NCBI GenBank assembly: GCA_003599535.1 | Contig: QZKQ01000048.1 | Location: 1-36,762, forward strand | DNA from: Candidatus Zixiibacteriota bacterium | GTDB lineage: Bacteria > Electryoneota > B3-LCP | Length of the DNA: 36,762 nt | Direction of reading: 5' to 3' | Shown: positions 15,933-24,440 of the stretch, piece by piece | How the letters are laid out: the number at the start of each line of letters is the position of its first letter | How positions within the stretch are numbered: the stretch's first letter is position 1 | Program-made: the position numbers and the translations under genes | The notes under the pieces: generated by a model | Databases searched by the model: none | Seen by the model: only the letters and a program-made list of their open reading frames with translations | Told to the model about the DNA's origin: nothing

Positions 15933-17135
15933 TTATGCCAACTTTCCGGGGACAGGAAGGCCCATGACCCGGTAGTATTCCTGCAGGATTTTTCCGCTGA
16001 TGGCTTCCCAGGAAAAATTCAGGGCGTGGCGGCGTATGGCGGCGTAATCCCAGGGCGTATCCAGCGCTTCCTGGATCTCGCGGCCCAAGTCGCTGGGCGT
16101 GATGTCCCGGGGGATCAGCCGCCCCAAACTGGAATCGGCCAGGGCTTCGGGGACGCCGCCCACGGCCGTCGCCAGCACCGGCGTGCCGCAGGCCAGGGAT
16201 TCGAAAATGACGGTGGGCCATCCCTCCCGCTCGCTGACCAGGGCCATGATGCCGGCTCCGGCCAGGAAGCCGGGCACCCGATCCCGGGTCAGCAACCCCA
16301 GGAAGCGCACCCGGTCCTGCAAGCCCAATTTAGCCGCCTGCGCTTCCAGCGCCGGCCGGTCCGGCCCCAGGCCCGCGACCTCCAGGGTGACGTCAGCGGG
16401 GCAGTGCGCCAGCGCTTCAATCAGCAGGTTCACCCGCTTGATGCCCCGCAGGTACCCCAGGTAGGCGATCTTGCGGGGATCGCGGGGCGGAGGCTCCTGC
16501 AGGTCGAACAGCCGGGCGGAAAATCCATTGGGGATGACGGTCACCCGCTCCGGGTCGGCGCCCAGGGCGCACAATTCGACTCCCAGCGCCTGGCTGACCG
16601 GAATCAAAAGGTTGACGCGCCGCAGCAGCCGCGGCATGGCCCGGCGCATCCCCGGGCGCATGGAATGCACGTCGCTGCCGTGGGCCGTAACCACCAAGGG
16701 GACTTTTGTGTCCTTCAACCACAGGGCGCAGGCCAGCCCGTCGGGAAAGACGGTGTGGGCGTGCACCACGTCAAATTGGTGCGGATCCAACCGACGCAGC
16801 CGGGCGGCCAGCGCGCGGGCGGCATTCAGGGCGAACAGGCCCCGCGGCAGCCGGGCGACGTACGATACCTCCAGCGGCCGCATCCCGGCCGCCTCGAGCA
16901 GATGCGGGCGCGTCCGGCGGCGGTACCGCACCAGCCCCCGGCGGAACTCCCGCAGGGAGATCTCCTCCCGGCGGATGGTCCGGTCCACCGGCGCGGCGAC
17001 GGCGACGCGGCACCAGTGCGACAGGGCTTTGACCTGGTCCACCACGAAGATGCCCAGGTGGGGGAAATCCGGCCGCGGCCAGAGGTGCGACACTACCAGC
17101 ACCTTCAGGGGGCGCTCAGGGGCGGGGGCGGTCAG
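15933..17135 (-). CDS. Glycosyltransferase family 4 (GT-B fold)
   Basis: About 400 aa. The start is uncertain: no ATG, GTG or TTG lies in a good position between the end of the carbamoyltransferase gene and the first strand (LKVLVVSHLWPRPDFPHLG), so a CTG at 17135 after a GGGAG site is proposed; the open frame continues to 17291 inside the previous gene. Clear GT4 features: the HAHTVFPDGLA and VVTAHGSDVH acceptor-side motifs, VIPNGF, YLGYLRGIKRVNLLIEA, and EREGWPTVIFESLACGTPV with a full EX7E motif. GIFVVDQVKALS resembles teichuronic-acid/EPS GT4 enzymes. It adds a sugar to the repeat unit in the cytoplasm. Confidence 0.88.
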   Translation of the reverse strand: MTAPAPERPLKVLVVSHLWPRPDFPHLGIFVVDQVKALSHWCRVAVAAPVDRTIRREEISLREFRRGLVRYRRRTRPHLLEAAGMRPLEVSYVARLPRGLFALNAARALAARLRRLDPHQFDVVHAHTVFPDGLACALWLKDTKVPLVVTAHGSDVHSMRPGMRRAMPRLLRRVNLLIPVSQALGVELCALGADPERVTVIPNGFSARLFDLQEPPPRDPRKIAYLGYLRGIKRVNLLIEALAHCPADVTLEVAGLGPDRPALEAQAAKLGLQDRVRFLGLLTRDRVPGFLAGAGIMALVSEREGWPTVIFESLACGTPVLATAVGGVPEALADSSLGRLIPRDITPSDLGREIQEALDTPWDYAAIRRHALNFSWEAISGKILQEYYRVMGLPVPGKLA

Positions 17136-17163
17136 CTTCTCCCACCCCGGCAGGTACCTCGGT

Positions 17164-19041
17164 TCAGGTTGTGGGATGCGGATCTTGGCCCTCTTTCCAT
17201 ACCAGAAATGGTCCGATGGAGAGCACGTCCACGCACCCCCGGTCCAGCGACCGCAGGGCATCGTCGGGCGTGCACACGATCGGTTCCTCATGCATGTTGA
17301 AACTAGTGTTGACCAGCAGCGGCAGTCCGGTGCGCTTCTCGTACTCCTTCAGGATGCGGTAGTACGAGGGATTGGCCGATTCCCGCACCACCTGCGGCCG
17401 GGCGGTGTTGTCCACGTGGCAGACCGCCGGCGCCCTTTCGACCCATTCCGGTTCCACGTCGAAAGTGATGGTCATGAAGTAGGAGGGGTATTCCCCCCGG
17501 GAGTAATCCTTGTACAGCCGGGGCGCCGCCTCGTGCAGCACGCTGGGCGCGAAGGGCATGAATTCGGTGCGATTCAGCCGCTCGTTCAGCCAGTGGTTGA
17601 TGGTCTGATCCGTGGGATCGGCCAGGATGGACCGGTTGCCCAGGGCGCGGGGCCCGTATTCCATGCGGCCGTGGAACCGTCCCACGATCTTCTTGTCGGC
17701 GACCAACTGGGCCGTCTCCGCTTCCACATCGGCGCTGCGGCGGTAGTGGAAGGGATGCTTGACCAGCTCCCGGTGAATGTCGGATTCGCTGTATTCCGGG
17801 CCGTAATAGACCTCCTCGATGGCCCACGGCTCCAGAACCTGGCCATTCGCTTCCAGGGTCTCGGCCCAGCCCAGCAGCGCCGCCCCGGTGGCGGTGCCGC
17901 CGTCCCCCATGTTGGGATGAATGAAGAGGGATTCAACCTGTTCAATTTCGGCCACCCGCTGGTTCACCTTCACGTTGGCGAAGATGCCTCCGGCCAGCAC
18001 CACGTGACGAAGGCCGGTCTCTTCCAGGAAGCTGCGGACGAAGGCCACCACGTAATCTTCCAACAGCCTCTGGGCCGCCGCGGCGATGTCCTCCCGGTGG
18101 AAGGTATTCCCCCCGATCAGGTGGGGCGGCCCTACGACCAAGCCCTTCTCGAAGCGGTAGCGGAACAGCTCGTGCAGGAAATCCAATTGCAGGTTGGAAT
18201 AGTTCCGGCCGTAGTAGTCCCCCCGGAGCAGATGCAGCAGGTTGATGACCTGGACGTCCGTTTCGGGCATGCTTTCGGCCAGCGGCGAATAGAAGTTGCG
18301 CCCGTCCGGGGTCAGACTGACGATCTTCTGCAACTGGGGCCGCAGCTTGTCGGGATCGCCGTAGGCCGCAAGGCCGGTGATTTTGCCTTCGTGGCGGTTG
18401 CGCTTGAATCCCAGGTACTTGGTGATGCCGCTGTAGAACTTGCCCAGCGAATGGAGATCGCTGACAGTGTGGATCCGCCGCAGCCGGCCGCCTTCCCCGA
18501 TGAAAACCGCCATGGACTGCCCGTCGCCGGACCCGTCGCCGGTGATGATCAGGGTGCGGTCCTGCCCGCTCTGGTAGTAGGCGGAAGCGGCGTGGCAGAG
18601 GTGGTGGTCGCGTGCTTCCAACGACGCCCGGGTCACGCCGCTGCGGGCCAGGGCCTGCTTGTACTTCTGGATGGCGTACTGCTTGCTGGCGTCCCAGGGC
18701 TCATGGTTCAACCGCCGGGTGAATTGATCCAGGATCATGCGGCTGCGGAAAGCCAGATCCTTCTCGTTGGCGGTGTCGAACTGGCCGCTGCGGTCCACCA
18801 CGTAATCGGCGAACCAGCGGGGCATCCGCTCCAGGTTTGAATTGAAGGTCAATATGACCCGGTCCACCTGATCGCCGCTGATGCCGGCAATGCGCAGCAC
18901 TTCCAGAATAGATTGATACGGAAAACCGCAGTGGTACTTGATTCTCGTGAGGCGCTCTTCAGCCACCGAGGCGACGATTTTACCATCAATTACCAGCGTA
19001 GCCGTGGAATCATGCAAGATGTTTAAGCCTAGAATCACCAT
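17164..19041 (-). CDS. Carbamoyltransferase of the NodU/CmcH/TobZ family
   Basis: 625 aa, full length for the family. A GGGGGA ribosome site precedes the ATG. The N-terminal (YrdC-unlike, Kae1-like) domain begins VILGLNILHDSTATLV with H10, then DHHLCHAASAYY carrying the two metal histidines (H146 region and H150), and ITGDGSGDG. The C-terminal domain shows GRMEYGPRALGNRSILADP and NTSFNMHEEPIVCTP, both family signatures. These enzymes make carbamoyl-adenylate from carbamoyl phosphate and ATP and transfer the carbamoyl group to a hydroxyl, as in nodulation factors and antibiotics. Here the acceptor is most likely a sugar of the polymer repeat unit. This is the clearest decoration gene in the locus. 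Confidence 0.95.
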   Translation of the reverse strand: MVILGLNILHDSTATLVIDGKIVASVAEERLTRIKYHCGFPYQSILEVLRIAGISGDQVDRVILTFNSNLERMPRWFADYVVDRSGQFDTANEKDLAFRSRMILDQFTRRLNHEPWDASKQYAIQKYKQALARSGVTRASLEARDHHLCHAASAYYQSGQDRTLIITGDGSGDGQSMAVFIGEGGRLRRIHTVSDLHSLGKFYSGITKYLGFKRNRHEGKITGLAAYGDPDKLRPQLQKIVSLTPDGRNFYSPLAESMPETDVQVINLLHLLRGDYYGRNYSNLQLDFLHELFRYRFEKGLVVGPPHLIGGNTFHREDIAAAAQRLLEDYVVAFVRSFLEETGLRHVVLAGGIFANVKVNQRVAEIEQVESLFIHPNMGDGGTATGAALLGWAETLEANGQVLEPWAIEEVYYGPEYSESDIHRELVKHPFHYRRSADVEAETAQLVADKKIVGRFHGRMEYGPRALGNRSILADPTDQTINHWLNERLNRTEFMPFAPSVLHEAAPRLYKDYSRGEYPSYFMTITFDVEPEWVERAPAVCHVDNTARPQVVRESANPSYYRILKEYEKRTGLPLLVNTSFNMHEEPIVCTPDDALRSLDRGCVDVLSIGPFLVWKEGQDPHPTT

Positions 19042-19129
19042 GTTTTATCCCCCAATTCTCTCAAGTACAAAACAATTCATTCCAGCCATTTCTCCAAATT
19101 TCAAACCCGCAAGTTATACGAAAGCTCAG

Positions 19130-20674
19130 TCAAATCGTCTCCTTCTCTTCGATTCGGGCCGCCAACGCGGTCCATTCCACCGGCGGCAAATCGCCGGCGC
19201 CCGGGGAATGTCCCCGTCTCGCGGACCGGCGCCGGTCCCTAAGCCAAACGAATCCGGCGGCAGAAAAGGCGAGGTAGAAGGGCATCGCCGGCATCATGAA
19301 TCTGGCCTGGCCGGCCGTCCCGGTGATCAGAATGAGGTAGGCAGCCAGCGCCAGGCAGAAGACCAGGAAGGGGCGGCGATACCTCTTCCAGGCGGTGAAC
19401 AACCCCACGGCCAGGCCGGAATAGACCACCATGAGATAGGTTCCGATGAGCCCCCCCAGGGCGATTTCCGTGTTTGATTTAGTCATCAGCCACTGCTTGA
19501 ACAGTTCCCCGGGATGTGGATACGAGCGCATGTCGAAGCCCTGCCTGGCGGCCGATCCCAGCATTTCCGCGTAGCCGCGAGTCCCCGGGTTGAAGAACGA
19601 GCGGAAGATCCCCGCGGCGTAGTGGGTCACGAAGGCGGCAGGATAGCGGGCCATGTAATCCCGAGCCAGCCATTTCCAGTAGCGCGCCTTCTGGAATCCA
19701 TGAGCCCGCTCCGGGTCCAGCCCGTCCCGGATCATCAGGCTGTCGGCTTCCCGCAACAGGGCCGTTTCCACCGCCCGGTAAGGCAGGTCCCGCCGGTCCA
19801 TTTCCATGGGGTTGACATACAGGATCAACAGGTTCAGCGCCCCGGAGGTGGACAGGGAAACCGCGGAGAATTGGGCATAGTTGCGCGCCAGCCAGGGCGA
19901 CAGCGTGGCCATGAATGCAACGCTGAACACCGCCCCCAGCCCCAGGGCCCGGCGAAATCTGCGGCCGCGCAGAACGATCACCAGGTAGAGGACCACCAGC
20001 GCCGGCAGGTACTGCACCACCGGCTTGGTCAGCGCCGCCAGACCGAACAGCACTCCGGCGGCGAGCAGCGCGGGCCCCGCGCCGCGGGCAAAATCGTACT
20101 GTATGGCCCGGGCCAGGGCATACCCTCCTGCCAGACAGAGAAAAGCGCACAGGTTGTCGCTGTACAGCGTGTTGGCGTGAAAGATGAACGTCGGGTTCAG
20201 CGCCAGCAATAACGTCGCCAGCGCCGCCACCCGGAATTCCAGCAACCGCCGCAGCAACAGGAACAGCAGGACACAGGAGGCTCCGTCCAGCAGAATCTGG
20301 GTCAGCAGCACGATCCAGGGCCGCGGTCCGAATACCGCGTAATGCGCCGCCACGAACAGGGGGTACAGCGGCGTTCGCAGCGTGCCGTCTTCGCCTTCCA
20401 GCCCCAGCGTTCCGCTGTGCAACAAATCCACGGCCAGAGCATGGTACTCTTTGGGATCATAGCGCAACAGCAGGTGCTGCTGCACGGACAGATCCCAGGG
20501 TTCGGCGGCCAGGAAAAACGCCAGCCGGATCACGAGCGCGAGGCCAAAGATCCCCGCAAGGTACAGGCGGGCGGTCCTCACCGGCGGGCTTCGCCGGGGG
20601 CAAACCGGCGGTAGCCCGGCATCGCGTCGTCGAACCGGGCGGCTCGACGCGGAAACAGTATCAAACAGCCTCAT
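19130..20674 (-). CDS. GT-C membrane glycosyltransferase (GT39/ArnT-like)
   Basis: About 514 aa from the ATG at 20674; a GTG at 20716 directly after the previous stop would add 14 residues. About eleven hydrophobic segments are present. The first large loop holds DPKEYHALAVDLLHSG and RTPLYPLFVAAHYAVFGP, the conserved acidic residue and R-x-PLYPLF pattern of the GT39/GT83 superfamily. LNPTFIFHANTLYSDNL is the second periplasmic-loop motif. The C-terminal tail is short and charged. It should act at the periplasmic face using an undecaprenyl-phosphate sugar. It is paralogous in pattern to the gene at 30566-31849, differing mainly in the C-terminal half. It lies between the Wzy-like gene and the carbamoyltransferase gene. 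Confidence 0.85.
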   Translation of the reverse strand: MRLFDTVSASSRPVRRRDAGLPPVCPRRSPPVRTARLYLAGIFGLALVIRLAFFLAAEPWDLSVQQHLLLRYDPKEYHALAVDLLHSGTLGLEGEDGTLRTPLYPLFVAAHYAVFGPRPWIVLLTQILLDGASCVLLFLLLRRLLEFRVAALATLLLALNPTFIFHANTLYSDNLCAFLCLAGGYALARAIQYDFARGAGPALLAAGVLFGLAALTKPVVQYLPALVVLYLVIVLRGRRFRRALGLGAVFSVAFMATLSPWLARNYAQFSAVSLSTSGALNLLILYVNPMEMDRRDLPYRAVETALLREADSLMIRDGLDPERAHGFQKARYWKWLARDYMARYPAAFVTHYAAGIFRSFFNPGTRGYAEMLGSAARQGFDMRSYPHPGELFKQWLMTKSNTEIALGGLIGTYLMVVYSGLAVGLFTAWKRYRRPFLVFCLALAAYLILITGTAGQARFMMPAMPFYLAFSAAGFVWLRDRRRSARRGHSPGAGDLPPVEWTALAARIEEKETI

Positions 20675-20717
20675 ACGACCAATTCCAGTATGAATAATGA
20701 ATGCAGACAGCGGCACT

Positions 20718-22151
20718 TTACTGCCGGAATATGCCCTTCAACTGGCCCACGCGGTATAAGGCCGCGGCCACAGCCCAGAAGGCGAAGGTTTCCGCATAGT
20801 GGATCCAGGAACTAACATACAGGGAGGAGATAATATACACGAAAACCATTCCACCAAACCCCAGGGCGATCGCCTCCCAGAAGGGATCGTCAATCACCTT
20901 CAGCAGCTTGCGGGAAGCGAACAACATGCGTAGAAATATCAACAGGAACAGCGCCAGCCCCAGGTACCCCAGCTCCAGGGTCACCAGGGCGTAGGTGGTC
21001 ATGCCTTTGAATAGCGTGGGGTCCTCGGCCATCAGCGAAGACTTGTTCTTCACGATGGAGGTGGGCGTGGCCGCGCCGGGTCCTCGGCCGATCAGCTTCA
21101 GCAGGGGCGAGTCCAGGGTGGTTTTTACCACGCCGAAGGCTTCCAGCCGGCCCATCCCGGAATCGGCCCGTTTGACGCTGTACTCATACATATAATTGAA
21201 ATCGAAGAGGTTGGAGAAGGATTCCCCGCCCAGCCCCGACAGCGCCAAACCGATGATGATAGCCAGCACCATCATGGCGGCATAGAGCCGTTTGATCAAT
21301 CCAGCGTGCCGCTCCCGGGGAGCGATCACCAGCATGAACAGCGCGGCGCCGGCAAACATCAGCACCCCCGCGCGCGCGGATGAGAGATAGATGGGAATCA
21401 TCAGCGCCAAGCCTGCCAATCCCAGGTACCACCGCTTGCGGTTGACCAGCATGAAGCCGACCATCAGGCAGAAGGTCATGGCCATCATCACGGCGTTGTG
21501 CCCCCCCACGGACACTCCCAGGATGCCCCCGGACAGGTCCGCCCGGGTGCCGAATTCCTTGGGCGCCACCAGGGTGTACCAGCCGTACTGCATGATGGAG
21601 GCGGGTATCTGGATGAAGGCGACGATGATGACCGTCCACACCAGCCGGCGCATGGTCTTCTCGCTTAAGCGCGCCATGATCAGCAGAACGAAGAACAGGA
21701 GGTATCCCACGTGCCGCAGCATGCTCTTGACCGCGGGATACGGCATCACATTTCCATTCAGGAAGGAAAGCGCGCCCACGGCGATCAGGCAGAGCAACAG
21801 GTAGTTGATGGGAGTACGGACCGAAGTGAAATTGGCCGTGAAGAAAAATTCCCGCAGCAACATCATGATGATCAGCACGTAGCTCAGGTTGATCAACTGC
21901 GGCGGCAACTGGAAAAACCAGATGGCCCAGCCCAGGAAGAAGCTGCTGACCAGGATCATGACCAGGGAGACGTGGAAATCGGTCAGGACGGCCAGGAAGA
22001 GGATGGAGGCCACCACCAGGAGAAAAATGTAGTTGTTGGCCCCGGTGGCGGCGTAGGCCAACACCATGGCCAGCGGCGCAATAAAGATCAGGCTCAGGAT
22101 TTTCTGCCACAGGCCGGGATAGCGCGGGGCGGCGTCGGTGCGCACGTTCAT
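20718..22151 (-). CDS. wzy: Wzy-like O-antigen/EPS polymerase (O-antigen ligase family)
   Basis: About 477 aa from the ATG at 22151, which overlaps the upstream GT4 stop as ATGA; an upstream extension is a shadow. About twelve hydrophobic helices are present, with a larger hydrophilic loop around residues 290-370 containing YMYEYSVKRADSGMGRLEAF and LIGRGPGAATP. The R-x7-W/G-rich loop followed by an H-rich final segment (WIHYAETF) is typical of the PF04932 (O-antigen ligase/polymerase) superfamily. It would join lipid-linked repeat units in the periplasm. A Wzx flippase and Wzz-type protein in the same operon support polymerase rather than ligase function. Wzy proteins diverge strongly, so this is a fold and context call. 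Confidence 0.85.
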   Translation of the reverse strand: MNVRTDAAPRYPGLWQKILSLIFIAPLAMVLAYAATGANNYIFLLVVASILFLAVLTDFHVSLVMILVSSFFLGWAIWFFQLPPQLINLSYVLIIMMLLREFFFTANFTSVRTPINYLLLCLIAVGALSFLNGNVMPYPAVKSMLRHVGYLLFFVLLIMARLSEKTMRRLVWTVIIVAFIQIPASIMQYGWYTLVAPKEFGTRADLSGGILGVSVGGHNAVMMAMTFCLMVGFMLVNRKRWYLGLAGLALMIPIYLSSARAGVLMFAGAALFMLVIAPRERHAGLIKRLYAAMMVLAIIIGLALSGLGGESFSNLFDFNYMYEYSVKRADSGMGRLEAFGVVKTTLDSPLLKLIGRGPGAATPTSIVKNKSSLMAEDPTLFKGMTTYALVTLELGYLGLALFLLIFLRMLFASRKLLKVIDDPFWEAIALGFGGMVFVYIISSLYVSSWIHYAETFAFWAVAAALYRVGQLKGIFRQ

Positions 22152-23308
22152 TTCCGGCCCTCCCGCAGATGCACCCGGTTTCCCACCACATCGTGCAGGT
22201 AGTCCCGCAGGATTTCTGCCTGGCGGTCCCAGGTCAGCTCCTGCACCGCCTTGCGCCGGCCCCATTCCCCCAGGGCGGCGAAGCGGTCGCGCTGTTCGCG
22301 GGCCCGGCGGACGCCCTGGGCCAGGGCCTCGGGCGTGGCCTCGGACACGTAGAAGGCCTGGTCGTCATCGGGGATCACCGCCCGGTGCGCGGACATCTCC
22401 GTCAGCAGCACCGGCTTGCCCATGGCCAGGTATTCCATCAATTTCAGGGGACTGGATACCCGCCACCAGGGGTGGTCGGGCAGGGGCACCACGCACAGGT
22501 CGGCCAGGGCGATCCACCGGGGGATCTGATCGTAAGGCACCCCGGGCTTCAGGACGACCTTGTCCAAGCGTCCGTCGCGAACGGTGGCTTCCAGATCCTT
22601 CCACAGGTTGCCGCCGCCCAGGATAAGCAGGCGCAGGTCATCCATGTCGGACAGGTGCTCGGCGGCCCGGGCCAGTTCCAGCACTCCCCGGTTCTCGTTG
22701 ACAGACCCGTGATAGAAGACCACGAATTTGCCTTCCAGGCCCAGTTCCCGGCGCAGATCGGCAGGGGCTTCCTTGGGTTGGAAATGGTTCACGTCCACCC
22801 CGGAAGTCCAGACCGCGATCTTGTCCGGCGGGAGGTCGAATTGGCGGCAGATCTCTTCCCGCAGCGGTTCGGTGATGGTGGTGATGCCGTCGAAATGGCG
22901 CCGGGCGAATTCCAGGGATCCGGCGTACACCGACCAGCTCTTGCCCTGGTCTTCCTTGACCGGCACGGTGCGCACGTCGTGGACCAGGCGGCAGCGCAGC
23001 AGGCCCAGGCGGCGCAGCAGCACGGCGCCGGCCATTTGCCGGGCCGACATCCAGTCGCTGAGCAGGACTTCGGGGCGGTATTTCAGGCAGAGGAAGGGCA
23101 GGATGACGGTCAGGAGACGGCGATAGGCCCCCAGCTTTCCCAGGGGCAGGGGCAGGGACAGAAAATAGTCCGGCAGGGTGGAAGCGGCCCGTCCGGCGAT
23201 CAGCACCAGGCTCTCGTCGCCATACCGCCGCAACGCCGGGGGAATGCCGAACAGCCGGGTGTTGCTGAAGGTTTTGCCTAAACCGGAATTTACCCACAGG
23301 ATTTTCAT
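22148..23308 (-). CDS. Glycosyltransferase family 4 (GT-B fold)
   Basis: 386 aa. Opens MKILWVNSGLGKTFSNTRLF. A membrane-associating hydrophobic stretch (LLTVILPFLCLKYRPEVLL) lies near 65-85. The second domain has YHGSVNENRGVLELARAAEHL, LLILGGGN, and SSPLKLMEYLAMGKPVLLT with the terminal E of EX7E. Both ends are coupled by ATGA overlaps, to the GT4 gene before it and the Wzy-like gene after it, making an invariant trio. It adds one sugar during repeat-unit assembly. The donor sugar is not deducible. Confidence 0.88.
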   Translation of the reverse strand: MKILWVNSGLGKTFSNTRLFGIPPALRRYGDESLVLIAGRAASTLPDYFLSLPLPLGKLGAYRRLLTVILPFLCLKYRPEVLLSDWMSARQMAGAVLLRRLGLLRCRLVHDVRTVPVKEDQGKSWSVYAGSLEFARRHFDGITTITEPLREEICRQFDLPPDKIAVWTSGVDVNHFQPKEAPADLRRELGLEGKFVVFYHGSVNENRGVLELARAAEHLSDMDDLRLLILGGGNLWKDLEATVRDGRLDKVVLKPGVPYDQIPRWIALADLCVVPLPDHPWWRVSSPLKLMEYLAMGKPVLLTEMSAHRAVIPDDDQAFYVSEATPEALAQGVRRAREQRDRFAALGEWGRRKAVQELTWDRQAEILRDYLHDVVGNRVHLREGRK

Positions 23309-24426
23309 GCCCGTATCAAGCCCTCGAAAAGAGACAAATATCGCGGCAACAGGTCGGCCAGGTCGTAGTTGGTTCGGGCGAAGCGGCGCGCCCGTTGGCC
23401 GACCGCCTCGCGGGCCGCGGGATCTGTAATCAGGCGGCGCAGATCCGCCTCCAGACCGTCAAGATTCTCCGCCGAACTCCCCAATCCCTCCCGGGCGATG
23501 ACGCCGTCGGGATCCACGCCCAGGCTAAGAGTGGGCACTCCGTGGCACCAGGCCTGCTGGAAAGCGTTGGGGAAACCCTCGAACCGGCTGGTGTTCACCA
23601 GCACGGTGGAAGCGGCGATGCGTTTTTCCGAGGCGGCCGGTTCCAACGGCCCCATATATTCGAAATTGGGAAGCTCGGCATGGGCTGCCTCGATCTGCTC
23701 CCGCATGTCCTGCTGATAGGTGGCGCCGGCCATGACGAACCGGAGCTCCAGGTCGCGGCAACGGCGGGCCAGTTCCACGAACAGTTCGGGCCGCTTGAAG
23801 CGCTTGATGTTGGACAGCCACAGCACTTCCGGCGGATGCCGCTTCTCCACCGCCAGATCTTCGCAGACCACCACGTGATTGGGGATCACCGTGCCGAGGC
23901 GGCCGTAGTTTCGTTCCAGCAGGCGGCACTGCTCGTCGGTCTGCAGGATGACGGCGTCGGCCCGGCGGATGCCCCAGTCCTCCAGGTAGCGGTTCAGCGG
24001 CCGCAGCATGAGGTCCAGCGGCACGGTGGGGTAACCGGCGCGGCGCAAGTCCTTATCCCGGACCACGTCGGCCACGGAGGCCGCCGCCCAGACGAAGGGA
24101 CGCCGGAGACGGCCGGCCGAGCGGGCCGCCAGTCCCGTGTAGGGCATGCGCACCCGCTGGTAGAACAAATCGGCGCGGCTCTGCTCCATGGCCTCCTGCA
24201 GCAGCCGGAAATTGCGCCACTCCTCGCGCTTCTTGCGGACGGGAAGCGCCAGAACTTCCATCCCCTGCACCGTCTCCCGCGCCGGTTTGCCCGCCTGGCG
24301 CTCGCAGATGTACAGGGTGCGCCAACCCCGCTCCCGGAGGGCCTGGGCCAGGATCTGTACCTGCCGTTCGGCCCCGCCGATGGCGTCCCCGTAAAACGTC
24401 TGCATGATGAAGGCGATGGTAGGCAT
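23305..24426 (-). CDS. Glycosyltransferase family 4 (GT-B fold)
   Basis: 373 aa. The N-terminus MPTIAFIMQTFYGDAIGGAERQ carries the GGAE acceptor/donor loop of GT4. The C-terminal domain has VLWLSNIKRFKRPELFVELA (lysine block) and NTSRFEGFPNAFQQAWCHGVP, where the second glutamate of the EX7E motif is replaced by Q, a variant seen in other retaining GT4 enzymes. It overlaps the next GT4 gene as ATGA and follows the deacetylase-like gene by 14 bases. Likely one step of repeat-unit synthesis on undecaprenyl pyrophosphate. Confidence 0.88.
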   Translation of the reverse strand: MPTIAFIMQTFYGDAIGGAERQVQILAQALRERGWRTLYICERQAGKPARETVQGMEVLALPVRKKREEWRNFRLLQEAMEQSRADLFYQRVRMPYTGLAARSAGRLRRPFVWAAASVADVVRDKDLRRAGYPTVPLDLMLRPLNRYLEDWGIRRADAVILQTDEQCRLLERNYGRLGTVIPNHVVVCEDLAVEKRHPPEVLWLSNIKRFKRPELFVELARRCRDLELRFVMAGATYQQDMREQIEAAHAELPNFEYMGPLEPAASEKRIAASTVLVNTSRFEGFPNAFQQAWCHGVPTLSLGVDPDGVIAREGLGSSAENLDGLEADLRRLITDPAAREAVGQRARRFARTNYDLADLLPRYLSLFEGLIRA

Positions 24427-24440
24427 GGCAGATCGTCCCT

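Noticed and set aside
15892..16221. N-terminal extension of the heparinase-like frame
   Set aside because: It shadows the end of the GT4 gene and shows no family similarity; a start near 15891 is preferred.
14185..18840. Long plus-strand open frames (for example 14185-15924 and 16471-18840) opposite the lyase, GT4 and carbamoyltransferase genes
   Set aside because: They lie antisense to well-recognised enzymes, have arginine-, glutamine- and glycine-rich low-complexity translations and no domain motifs; they result from high GC content.
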